In this document: positions 1-5,121 of the stretch, one piece after another
Layout of the letters: every line of letters begins with the position of its first letter
Position numbering within the stretch: position 1 is the stretch's first letter
Source of the DNA: Hyphomicrobiales bacterium
Lineage (GTDB): Bacteria > Pseudomonadota > Alphaproteobacteria > Rhizobiales > Aestuariivirgaceae
Length of the DNA stretch: 5,493 bases
Direction: 5' to 3'
Assembly (NCBI GenBank): GCA_025362535.1
Contig: JANYGE010000101.1
Location: 1 to 5,493 of the forward strand
Notes under the pieces: generated by a model
What the model was told of the DNA's origin: nothing
Database searches by the model: none
What the model saw: only the letters and a program-made list of their open reading frames with translations
Position numbers and translations under genes: made by a program

Positions 1-153
1 CCCATTGGCCCGCAAGGTAAATTCATCGAAGCCCTGCCGCAACCTGTGCGCGATGAATTGCAAGCCGAGCTGAAATCACAACTTCCCACGCAAGCCGATG
101 GTCGCATTGTCTATGGGTCATTTGCCAATGCCGTGAAAGGCATCCGCAAATAG
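1..153 (+). CDS. C-terminal end of a probable class I SAM-dependent methyltransferase (5' end outside window)
   Basis: An open frame enters from the left edge and ends at a TAG at 151-153, giving the last 50 residues of a protein. The tail has a GPxGKFIEALP segment, a charged helix (VRDELQAELKSQL) and a final stretch reading ADGRIVYGSFANAVKG. This layout resembles my memory of the C-terminus of UbiE/type-11-like class I methyltransferases, where a substrate-side helix precedes a last beta strand. The S-adenosylmethionine-binding motifs would lie upstream and cannot be seen, so the family call is tentative and the substrate unknown. The gene ends 52 bp before bolA on the same strand with no terminator between them, so it may be co-transcribed with bolA-grxD. 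In many alphaproteobacteria purL is found just upstream of bolA, but this tail does not look like PurL. Confidence 0.5.
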   Translation, partial: PIGPQGKFIEALPQPVRDELQAELKSQLPTQADGRIVYGSFANAVKGIRK

Positions 154-185
154 GCTGGTAATTTCGCTGTGATGGCATTATCTGT

Positions 186-205
186 GGGGCAAAGGAACCT
201 GCCCC
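186..205 (+). promoter_or_regulatory. Hairpin presenting the bolA ribosome binding site in its loop
   Basis: GGGGCA (186-191) is perfectly complementary to TGCCCC (200-205), giving a six-pair, mostly G-C stem. Its eight-base loop, AAGGAACC, contains the only Shine-Dalgarno-like sequence for bolA. The 3' arm ends at the base directly before the ATG at 206. Folding would expose the ribosome binding site in the loop but press a stem against the start codon, which could modulate bolA translation. The pairing is visible; a regulatory role is inference. Confidence 0.45.
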
Positions 206-442
206 ATGGCCATGACCGCCCCTGAAATTGAAACATTTATCAAAACCGCCCTGCCCGATGCCGTGATCGAAATTAAAGATCTCGCAGGCGATGGCAACCA
301 CTATTCCGCCACCGTGGCCTCTGCCGCCTTCAAAGGTAAAAGCCGTGTGCAGCAGCACCAAATGGTCTATGCTGCGCTCAAAGGCAACATGGGCGGCGTG
401 TTACATGCGCTGGCGCTCACCACAACTATTCTGGAGAATTAA
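206..442 (+). CDS. bolA: BolA family protein, iron-sulfur/iron regulatory partner of monothiol glutaredoxin
   Basis: This encodes a 78-residue BolA-fold protein, the usual length for the short alphaproteobacterial form. The family signature is plain: a GDGNHY loop (residues 28-33), then FKGKSRVQQHQMVYAAL (42-58) with the invariant histidine H51, and HALAL near the C-terminus (67-71). In characterised BolA-CGFS glutaredoxin heterodimers, the conserved histidine helps bind a shared [2Fe-2S] cluster, and H32 lies in the variable ligand loop. The protein is cytoplasmic. The start at 206 is chosen because AAGGA at 192-196 is about 9 bases upstream; an in-frame ATG at 212 is possible but less well spaced. 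The gene ends one base before grxD, and the two products almost certainly act together in iron-sulfur cluster trafficking or iron sensing. Confidence 0.95.
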   Translation: MAMTAPEIETFIKTALPDAVIEIKDLAGDGNHYSATVASAAFKGKSRVQQHQMVYAALKGNMGGVLHALALTTTILEN

Positions 443-443
443 A

Positions 444-767
444 ATGACCGACATTCACACCCAAATCGATACAACCGTAAAATCCAATGACGTGGTGCTC
501 TTCATGAAGGGCAATGTGGATATGCCGCAATGTGGCTTCTCGGGCCGCTCGGTGCAAATTCTGCAGCATCTTGGTGTGCCGTTCAAAGATGTGAACGTGC
601 TGGCTGATGATGCCATTCGCCAAGGCATTAAAGATTACACCAACTGGCCCACCGTGCCGCAGCTTTATGTGAAGGGCGAATTTGTGGGTGGCGCAGATAT
701 TATGATGGAAATGTTCCAATCTGGTGAGCTGAAGCAACTGATGGCCGATAAGGGTGTGGTTGTATAA
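444..767 (+). CDS. grxD: Monothiol glutaredoxin of the CGFS type (Grx4/GrxD)
   Basis: The 107-residue product is a single-domain monothiol glutaredoxin. It has the diagnostic CGFS active site at residues 30-33 (cysteine C30), the WPTVPQLY block with the cis-proline (68-75), and the GG-x-D glutathione-binding turn (82-85). K22 before the active site is also typical. CGFS glutaredoxins carry glutathione-ligated [2Fe-2S] clusters, passing them to acceptor proteins or forming heterocomplexes with BolA, rather than reducing disulfides. The ATG at 444 is preferred over longer in-frame starts that run back through bolA, because GGAG at 433-436 is 7 bases upstream and the protein then has the family's normal length. 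It lies one base after the bolA stop, which suggests translational coupling. Confidence 0.96.
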   Translation: MTDIHTQIDTTVKSNDVVLFMKGNVDMPQCGFSGRSVQILQHLGVPFKDVNVLADDAIRQGIKDYTNWPTVPQLYVKGEFVGGADIMMEMFQSGELKQLMADKGVVV

Positions 768-779
768 TCACCCCGCACT

Positions 780-807
780 CGTCATTCCCGCGCAGACGGG
801 AATGACG
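780..807. repeat. dRS3-like inverted repeat (ATTCCC-N8-GGGAAT)
   Basis: GTCATTCCCG (781-790) and CGGGAATGAC (797-806) are perfect inverted repeats around a 6-base centre; the outer pair at 780/807 extends the arms to 11 bp. The core fits ATTCCC-N8-GGGAAT, the pattern of the neisserial dRS3 repeat, and resembles short REP-like elements common in proteobacterial spacers. It sits between grxD and the glutathione S-transferase gene. As RNA it would form a strong hairpin, but only GGCTTT follows, so it is at best a weak terminator. It could separate or modulate the two transcription units. Confidence 0.7.
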
Positions 808-829
808 GCTTTAAAGAGGGATTTAGAAC

Positions 830-1447
830 ATGCTCACACTCTACTACGCACCGCACACCTGCTCTCTGGCACCTTACATTGCGCTTGAAGAGGCGGGGGC
901 GAAGTTTGAACCTTACCGCGTGAACTTCCCTGCTGGTGAGCAGAACAGTGCAAAATATAAAGCTTTGAACCCTAAAGGTCGGGTTCCTGCGCTGGCCACT
1001 GAGCATGGCGTGTTAAGTGAAAATGTAGCGATCTTGAGTTACATTGCACAGCTATTCCCCGCAGCAAATCTTGCCCCGGCCGATCCCTCTGTCTTCGCGC
1101 AGATGCAGGCTTTCAACGCCTATCTTTCGTCCACCGTGCATGTGGCCCATGCGCACCGCCCGCGCGGGTATCGTTGGTCGGATGATCCAGCCGTGGTCGA
1201 GAATCTTAAAATCAAAGTTCCAAAAAACATGAGTGATTGCTTCACAATCATCGAGAATGAATATCTCAAAGGCCCATGGGTGTTTGGCGATCAGTTCACG
1301 GCAGCAGATGCCTATCTCTTCACTATTTCAAACTGGTTGGAGGCCGATGGCGTGGATATTAACAAGTTCCCCAAAACCCTCGCGCACCGCAAAGCCATGC
1401 AAGCTCGCCCTGCCGTGGCACGGGCTGTCGCTGCGCATGACAGCTAA
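830..1447 (+). CDS. Beta-class-like glutathione S-transferase
   Basis: The 205-residue protein has the usual length and two-domain layout of bacterial glutathione S-transferases. The N-terminal thioredoxin-like domain (about 1-78) shows YAPHTCSLAP with C11, at the position of the catalytic Cys10 of beta-class enzymes. It also has NPKGRVPAL (47-55) with cis-proline P53, and SENVAILSYIA (63-73), where glutathione is bound. The helical C-terminal domain (about 88-205) has H107, matching His106 of the beta class, and the folding motif GDQFTAADAYLF (153-164) with D160. Beta-class enzymes conjugate glutathione to electrophiles or bind and reduce small molecules; the substrate here is unknown. The protein is cytosolic. 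A good ribosome binding site, AGAGGGA (815-821), lies 8 bases before the ATG. Transporter genes follow on the same strand. Confidence 0.92.
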   Translation: MLTLYYAPHTCSLAPYIALEEAGAKFEPYRVNFPAGEQNSAKYKALNPKGRVPALATEHGVLSENVAILSYIAQLFPAANLAPADPSVFAQMQAFNAYLSSTVHVAHAHRPRGYRWSDDPAVVENLKIKVPKNMSDCFTIIENEYLKGPWVFGDQFTAADAYLFTISNWLEADGVDINKFPKTLAHRKAMQARPAVARAVAAHDS

Positions 1448-1494
1448 GCCGCTGGCGCGATTGTGCGTCTAAAACGGCATGCTAATAAGCGGGC

Positions 1495-2382
1495 ATGACC
1501 AATACCACCCGCGCCATTATTGCCCTCGTCTTCACCATTTTGGTGTGGGGCATGACCCCGGTTTTTGTGAGATCATTCTCGCTTAAAGCGGGCCCGACTG
1601 ACGCCATGGTCATTCGCATGTGCTTTACAGCTCTGGCTGCCCTGCCACTGCTTTTCTATTCCGGCTGGCATATTGAACGGGCCGATATTCCAAAACTTCT
1701 GGTTGTCGCCATCATCGGCATGTTTGGATATTTTATCGGCTCGGTTTTTGGCTATACCTATGTGCCTGCAGGCTTTGGCAGCATGATCATTGCGGTGCAG
1801 CCGCTTTTGATCGCATTGATTGCGGCCATGATCGGCGCTGATAAATTAACACTTTCCAGCATTGCCGGCTTGATCATTTCATTTGTCGGATCGATTTATC
1901 TGTTCGGTGGCAATCTGGGCGGCGACATGAAATTCAATGACATGCTGACTGGCGGCCTTCTCTTGCTCGGCTGCGATATAGCCTGGGCCATCTATGTGAT
2001 ATATAGCAGACCCCTGCTGCGCAAATATGGCACCCTGAAAATCTCGGCCTTGACCTTGATATTATGCGCGCCGCCATCACTGGCTTTCATATCCGGAACC
2101 ACACTTACCACGGCCATGGGTCTGGATGGGCAAGCCCTGTTCGCATTATTTTTCCTCTCCGTTCTCGGCACCGTAATCTGTCTGGTCACCTGGAATTTTG
2201 CCGTGCATTATTTAAGCTCCACCACCATGGGTGCATCGCTTTATCTCATTCCGGTTCTCACCGTGGGTGCGGGCTGGTGGCTTCTGGGTGAAAAAGCCAG
2301 CTATGCAACTTTGATCGCAGGGCTCATCATTTTAGCGGGTGTGGCCGTTGCCGAATTTGGTAAATCAAAACAGATCGCTTAG
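1495..2382 (+). CDS. EamA/DMT-superfamily transporter, ten membrane segments
   Basis: The 295-residue protein has the length and internal duplication of EamA (drug/metabolite transporter) family members. Hydrophobic segments lie at roughly 7-26, 36-56, 67-87, 93-113, 119-138, 149-170, 182-200, 213-234, 243-264 and 269-287. The first five and last five form the two EamA repeats. Typical features are VWGMTPVFVR in the first helix, the conserved PAGFGSMIIAVQPLL end of repeat one, and LIPVLTVGAGWWLLGEKAS with a closing small-residue helix in repeat two. The family exports or imports amino acids, nucleotides and other small metabolites; the substrate cannot be read from sequence. An in-frame TAA at 1483 limits the start, making ATG 1495 the first available, although its ribosome binding site is poor (GCGGG). 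The MFS gene starts 9 bases after its stop. Confidence 0.9.
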   Translation: MTNTTRAIIALVFTILVWGMTPVFVRSFSLKAGPTDAMVIRMCFTALAALPLLFYSGWHIERADIPKLLVVAIIGMFGYFIGSVFGYTYVPAGFGSMIIAVQPLLIALIAAMIGADKLTLSSIAGLIISFVGSIYLFGGNLGGDMKFNDMLTGGLLLLGCDIAWAIYVIYSRPLLRKYGTLKISALTLILCAPPSLAFISGTTLTTAMGLDGQALFALFFLSVLGTVICLVTWNFAVHYLSSTTMGASLYLIPVLTVGAGWWLLGEKASYATLIAGLIILAGVAVAEFGKSKQIA

Positions 2383-2391
2383 GGTATCATC

Positions 2392-3621
2392 ATGCAAATC
2401 ACCACAAAGCCAACGCCTTGGTATTTCACCCCCACTGTGATCCTGGTTGCAGGCTGCTTGGTGGCCATCATCAATTTCGGTGTGCGCTCCACCTTCGGGC
2501 AATTCACGCTGCCGATTTCTGAAGCCCATGGCTGGCCTCGCGAGACTTATTCGCTGGCGATTGCTTTGCAGAACCTGCTGTGGGGCATTGCCACGCCGAT
2601 GGCTGGTGCCTTGGCTGATCGTTATGGTTCGGCGCGCGTGTTGATGGTGGGTGCAGTGCTTTACGCTATTGGCATCGTCACCATGAATTATGCGGGCTCG
2701 CCTTTCATCCTTCACATGGGCGGCGGCATTATTGTGGGCATTGGCATTGCCCTATCATCATTTGGGATTGTGATGGCTGCCTTGGGCCGCATCGTGCCAC
2801 CTGAAAAGCGCTCATGGGCCTTTGGCCTGGCCACAGCTTCAGGCTCGCTGGGTCAATTCATATTCTCGCCCTTGGTGGGCGCATTGATCGCTGCCTATGA
2901 TTGGCATACATCCTTGCTGGTGCTGGCTGCATCATCCTTGCTCATCATCCCCTTTGCGTTTCCATTGCTGGCGCAAAACTCCAGCAGTAACCAAGCCACG
3001 GCGGGCGAAACCACATTATCGATGGGCCAAGCTGTGAGCAAAGCCTTCGGTCATGGCTCCTATAATTTACTGGTGGCCGGATTCTTCGTGTGCGGTTTTC
3101 AACTGGCCTTTATCACCGTGCATCTGCCACCCTATCTGGCTCAGCATGGCATGACCAAGGAATTCGCTGGCATCGCCATGGCGCTGATTGGTCTGTTCAA
3201 TGTGATTGGCTCATATACATCGGGCATCATTGGTGGGCGTGGTGAAAAGCGGGTGCCTTTAAGTGCGATCTATCTGGCCCGCGCCATTGTCACCGCAGTT
3301 TTCATTTTGTTACCTATTACGCAGACAACCACACTCATCTTCACCGCCTGTATGGGCTTTCTGTGGCTCTCTACAGTGCCGCTCACCATGGGTTTAGTCA
3401 CTGTGATGTTCGGCACGCGCTATATGGGAACGCTTTATGGTTTTGTGTTCCTCAGCCATCAAATCGGTTCGTTCTTCGGCGTGTGGCTGGGCGGCAAGCT
3501 CTTTGATATTTATGGCAGCTATGATGTGGTGTGGTGGATGAGCGTTGCTCTGGCAGTCTTCGCTGCCTTTATCAACCTGCCGATCAAAGAGCAACGCGCC
3601 ACCAGCTTCGCAGCGGTATGA
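2392..3621 (+). CDS. Major facilitator superfamily transporter, monocarboxylate-porter-like
   Basis: The 409-residue product has twelve predicted membrane segments in two halves, separated by a hydrophilic central loop at about 193-225. The MFS motif A appears in the loop after the second helix as GALADRYGSARVL (72-84). The N-terminal GWPRETYSLAIALQNLLWG (47-65) is typical of the bacterial monocarboxylate/oxalate-formate porter-like branch, so an organic anion is a reasonable but unproven substrate. The second half carries GGRGEKR (281-287) and a tail of short basic and small residues. The start follows the EamA stop by 9 bases, with AGGG (2381-2384) as the only candidate ribosome binding site, so coupling with the upstream gene is likely. 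The stop overlaps the next start as ATGA. A MFS gene between grxD and rpsD also occurs, as I recall, in rhizobial genomes, but those may belong to another MFS family. Confidence 0.9.
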   Translation: MQITTKPTPWYFTPTVILVAGCLVAIINFGVRSTFGQFTLPISEAHGWPRETYSLAIALQNLLWGIATPMAGALADRYGSARVLMVGAVLYAIGIVTMNYAGSPFILHMGGGIIVGIGIALSSFGIVMAALGRIVPPEKRSWAFGLATASGSLGQFIFSPLVGALIAAYDWHTSLLVLAASSLLIIPFAFPLLAQNSSSNQATAGETTLSMGQAVSKAFGHGSYNLLVAGFFVCGFQLAFITVHLPPYLAQHGMTKEFAGIAMALIGLFNVIGSYTSGIIGGRGEKRVPLSAIYLARAIVTAVFILLPITQTTTLIFTACMGFLWLSTVPLTMGLVTVMFGTRYMGTLYGFVFLSHQIGSFFGVWLGGKLFDIYGSYDVVWWMSVALAVFAAFINLPIKEQRATSFAAV

Positions 3622-3986
3622 CCTTCCCCGGCCATAAATTCGCATTGGCCCTCTTCAGTGGCGTGATTGTGGTTTGGCTGATCGCCATGGCCGCGATCAT
3701 GCGCGCAGGAGCCCTGCCCGCCGAAGCCTCCGGCACCATGCTGGCCATCTTCAACCCCGGCACGCCACAAGATCACATCTTTGCGTCACTGGTGAACGCT
3801 GGAGCCAAACCCATCCGCGAAACCAGTTTTGGATTTATCTGGGTGGTGAGCGGCGATGAACCCGGCCTCTCTGGCCGCCTGCGCGCCCAAGGCTCCATCG
3901 GCAATTACCGAAACCTGCCGCTGAGCCCAACGATTGCCGGATGCTTTGCATTGGCTGATGCGAAAGTGGCAGAAGTATTTCAATAA
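3618..3986 (+). CDS. Small membrane-anchored protein of unknown function, coupled to the MFS gene
   Basis: I do not recognise this 122-residue protein. It starts with a short positive stretch (MTFPGHK) and one hydrophobic segment at about 8-28. That segment is either a membrane anchor or an uncleaved signal; no convincing cleavage site or lipobox cysteine is present. The remainder (about 40-122) alternates likely strands and helices: MLAIFNP, then PQDHIFASLVNAGA, then FGFIWVVSG, then GLSGRLRAQGS, then a short hydrophobic end. A small ferredoxin-like or similar alpha/beta domain is possible. The start is placed at 3618 because its ATG overlaps the MFS stop as ATGA, a common translational coupling signal. 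A longer reading back to 3531 would lie inside the MFS gene and spoil the N-terminal anchor. The coupling suggests a job linked to the transporter. Its 3' end overlaps slyX by 7 bp on the opposite strand. Confidence 0.75.
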   Translation: MTFPGHKFALALFSGVIVVWLIAMAAIMRAGALPAEASGTMLAIFNPGTPQDHIFASLVNAGAKPIRETSFGFIWVVSGDEPGLSGRLRAQGSIGNYRNLPLSPTIAGCFALADAKVAEVFQ

Positions 3987-4183
3987 TGCGGCGGCCTTTG
4001 GTTGGCCTGTGCCTCAGCACTATCCATCGATTGCAACTCTTCGCCAAAGCGGCGCAACTGAAACTCCAGCGCGTCCATCTTGCGCCACTGCGCCGTGATC
4101 ATCTCATTCAAATCAGCGATGGTCTTGTCTTGATGCGCAATCCGCGTTTCTAATTCATCAATCCGTCTGGCAACATCACTCAT
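3980..4183 (-). CDS. slyX: SlyX family protein
   Basis: The 67-residue product matches the SlyX family in length and pattern. Residues about 5-53 form a continuous amphipathic, coiled-coil-like helix (RIDELETRIAHQDKTI, then LNEMITAQWRKMDALEFQL). It ends in the family's hallmark PPHY tail (64-67). SlyX proteins are small, cytoplasmic and of unknown biochemical function; the name comes from its position near slyD in enterobacteria, and no lysis role should be assumed. On the minus strand a GGGAGAG ribosome binding site (4188-4194) precedes the ATG by about 4 bases. The gene is 66 bp downstream of rpsD, directly after the rpsD terminator, so it is expressed either by read-through or from a promoter hidden in or before that terminator. 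Its last 7 bp overlap the convergent small membrane protein gene. Confidence 0.92.
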   Translation of the reverse strand: MSDVARRIDELETRIAHQDKTIADLNEMITAQWRKMDALEFQLRRFGEELQSMDSAEAQANQRPPHY

Positions 4184-4199
4184 GGCACTCTCCCAAGAA

Positions 4200-4229
4200 A
4201 AAAGGGCTCGCAGTGATGCAAGCCCTTTT
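4200..4229 (-). terminator. Intrinsic terminator of rpsD, possibly bidirectional
   Basis: AAAAGGGCT (4200-4208) pairs with AGCCCTTTT (4221-4229), with two more inner G-C pairs after one mismatch. Read on the minus strand, the stem is followed directly by a run of T (CCCTTTTTTCTT), a classic rho-independent terminator 21 bases after the rpsD stop. Read on the plus strand it also has four T after the stem, so it may stop plus-strand transcripts that run past 3986. Confidence 0.88.
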
Positions 4230-4249
4230 GTAATAATCTCGAACGCGAA

Positions 4250-4867
4250 TTAACGCGAATAGAATTCCACAACCAAGGCTGGCTGCATCTGCACAGGATA
4301 CGGAACGTCGGTGAGGGAAGGAATACGGGTCAGTTTCACGCTGCCGGCCTTCACATCGAATTCAACGTAATCTGGAATGTCGCGCTCGGCAGTGGCTTGC
4401 GCTTCCTGCACGGCAACCATTTCCTTGCCCTTTGGTGTGAGTTCAACCACATCGCCAACCTTGAGGCGCATGGATGGAATGGTGCAACGCTTACCGTTTA
4501 CGCGCAGATGACCGTGCGAAACCAATTGGCGTGCAGCAAACACGGTGATGGCGAATTTGCCACGATACACCAGCGCATCCACGCGGCGTTCGAGCAAACC
4601 AATCAGGTTTTCAGAGCTATCGCCCTTCATGCGCAAAGCTTCAGCATAAGCAGCGCGGAATTGCTTTTCGCTGATATTGCCATAATAGGCCTTCAGCTTT
4701 TGCTTGGCGCGCAGCTGCGTGCCGAAATCAGAAATCTTGCCCTTGCGGCGTTGACCATGCTGGCCAGGGCCATATTCGCGCTTGTTAACGGGAGACTTGG
4801 GGCGGCCCCAAATATTCTCACCCATGCGGCGGTCAATTTTATACTTGGCGTCTAAACGCTTTGTCAT
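4250..4867 (-). CDS. rpsD: 30S ribosomal protein S4
   Basis: This 205-residue protein is small-subunit protein S4. It binds the 16S rRNA 5' domain early in assembly and helps form the mRNA entry channel. The N-terminal part (about 1-90) has [18 protein letters not shown] (32-49) and the KQKLKAYYG segment. The S4 RNA-binding domain follows (about 92-143: [11 protein letters not shown], then [15 protein letters not shown]). It ends in the conserved VEFYSR. There is no N-terminal zinc-binding cysteine set, so it is the zinc-free form; the only cysteine is C128. The start has a strong AAAAAGGA ribosome binding site (4877-4884). The gene is not in an alpha operon with rpsK/rpoA, as is usual in alphaproteobacteria, so it needs its own promoter and any self-regulation would have to lie in its leader. 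Confidence 0.98.
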   Translation of the reverse strand: MTKRLDAKYKIDRRMGENIWGRPKSPVNKREYGPGQHGQRRKGKISDFGTQLRAKQKLKAYYGNISEKQFRAAYAEALRMKGDSSENLIGLLERRVDALVYRGKFAITVFAARQLVSHGHLRVNGKRCTIPSMRLKVGDVVELTPKGKEMVAVQEAQATAERDIPDYVEFDVKAGSVKLTRIPSLTDVPYPVQMQPALVVEFYSR

Positions 4868-5033
4868 TTGCTCTATCCTTTTTACGGTTGCCGCAGAATT
4901 GACCAGAAAAGTCGAACAACTTTTCCGTAATTCAGCAGCATGTTAACCCACCTTCCTAGCCACCAGTTTCCCAGCCGACAGACACTTTTAAAGTGCCACA
5001 GGTAAGCAAAAACAGGGCAAAGGCCCTGTTGAT
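4868..5033 (-). promoter_or_regulatory. Putative long 5' leader of rpsD with two hairpins
   Basis: If the promoter at 5040-5069 is right, the rpsD mRNA has about 165 untranslated bases. They start with a GC-rich hairpin followed by five U (5006-5030). Then come a near-palindrome, CACTTTTAAAGTG (4983-4995), and a second hairpin in which GAAAAGT (4906-4912) pairs with ACTTTTC (4919-4925), about 20 bases before the ribosome binding site. No gene of credible length is seen in this stretch on either strand. Because S4 represses its own synthesis through mRNA structures in Escherichia coli and Bacillus, an S4-binding control element is plausible here; this is inference. Confidence 0.4.
5006..5030 (-). 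terminator. Terminator-like hairpin at the very start of the rpsD leader
   Basis: AACAGGGC (5011-5018) and GCCCTGTT (5023-5030) form a perfect 8-bp stem with a 4-base loop. On the minus strand the stem runs into TTTTTGCTT, the form of an intrinsic terminator; on the plus strand there is no T run. It lies only a few bases after the predicted rpsD transcription start, with no gene before it. It could be an attenuator, a 5' stabilising hairpin, or the end of a transcript from the right. Confidence 0.5.
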
Positions 5034-5039
5034 GGCTGC

Positions 5040-5069
5040 GTGATAGGGGAAGTGGGGGGCGATGTCAAA
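5040..5069 (-). promoter_or_regulatory. Probable vegetative promoter of rpsD
   Basis: On the minus strand TTGACA (5068-5063) is followed after 17 bases by TATCAC (5045-5040). Read as TTTGAC-N17-CTATCA it closely matches the alphaproteobacterial housekeeping consensus CTTGAC-N17-CTATAT. The spacer is rich in C. Transcription would begin near the A at 5033. The promoter is back to back with the higBA promoter. Confidence 0.65.
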
Positions 5070-5086
5070 CCCTACAAAGTGAGCAA

Positions 5087-5116
5087 TTTGACATTCGTAA
5101 CGTTATACGTTACAAA
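5087..5116 (+). promoter_or_regulatory. Probable higBA promoter
   Basis: TTGACA (5088-5093) is followed after exactly 17 bases by TACAAA (5111-5116). Predicted transcription start is about 5121-5123, at the higB start codon itself. A palindrome fills the spacer, consistent with repression by HigA. Confidence 0.65.
5097..5113. promoter_or_regulatory. Palindromic operator, likely HigA binding site
   Basis: GTAACGT (5097-5103) and ACGTTAC (5107-5113) are perfect inverted repeats around TAT. The palindrome fills most of the spacer between the -35 and -10 boxes of the higBA promoter and touches the -10 box. HigA-type antitoxins usually repress their own operon by binding such short palindromes as dimers. 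The repeat is visible; the binding protein is inferred. Confidence 0.65.
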
Positions 5117-5121
5117 CTTTA

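Noticed and set aside
291..443. Longer reading of grxD starting inside bolA
   Set aside because: The extra 51 residues are a frame-shifted reading of bolA; ATG 444 has a good ribosome binding site and gives the normal glutaredoxin length.
763..768. TATAAT as a -10 box for the glutathione S-transferase gene
   Set aside because: The hexamer overlaps the grxD stop codon and no acceptable -35 box lies 16-18 bases upstream, so it is not supported as a promoter.
780..811. Rho-independent terminator after grxD
   Set aside because: The hairpin is strong, but it is followed by GGCTTTAAAG with no real T run; it fits a dispersed inverted repeat better.
3531..3617. Longer reading of the small membrane protein starting inside the MFS gene
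   Set aside because: The added residues overlap the MFS coding sequence and look like an out-of-frame reading; the ATGA start at 3618 places the hydrophobic anchor at the N-terminus.
4397..4855. Open frame of 152 codons on the plus strand opposite rpsD
   Set aside because: It lies wholly antisense to a clear S4 gene, has no recognisable family pattern and no good ribosome binding site; it reflects rpsD codon bias.
4906..4925. AT-rich hairpin as a terminator in front of rpsD
   Set aside because: The stem has few G-C pairs and only four T within the stem arms, with C and G directly after; it is reported only as a leader hairpin.
4983..4995. CACTTTTAAAGTG palindrome as a protein operator
   Set aside because: The arms are 6 bp with a single central base and no promoter element could be placed around it, so a binding role is not supported.
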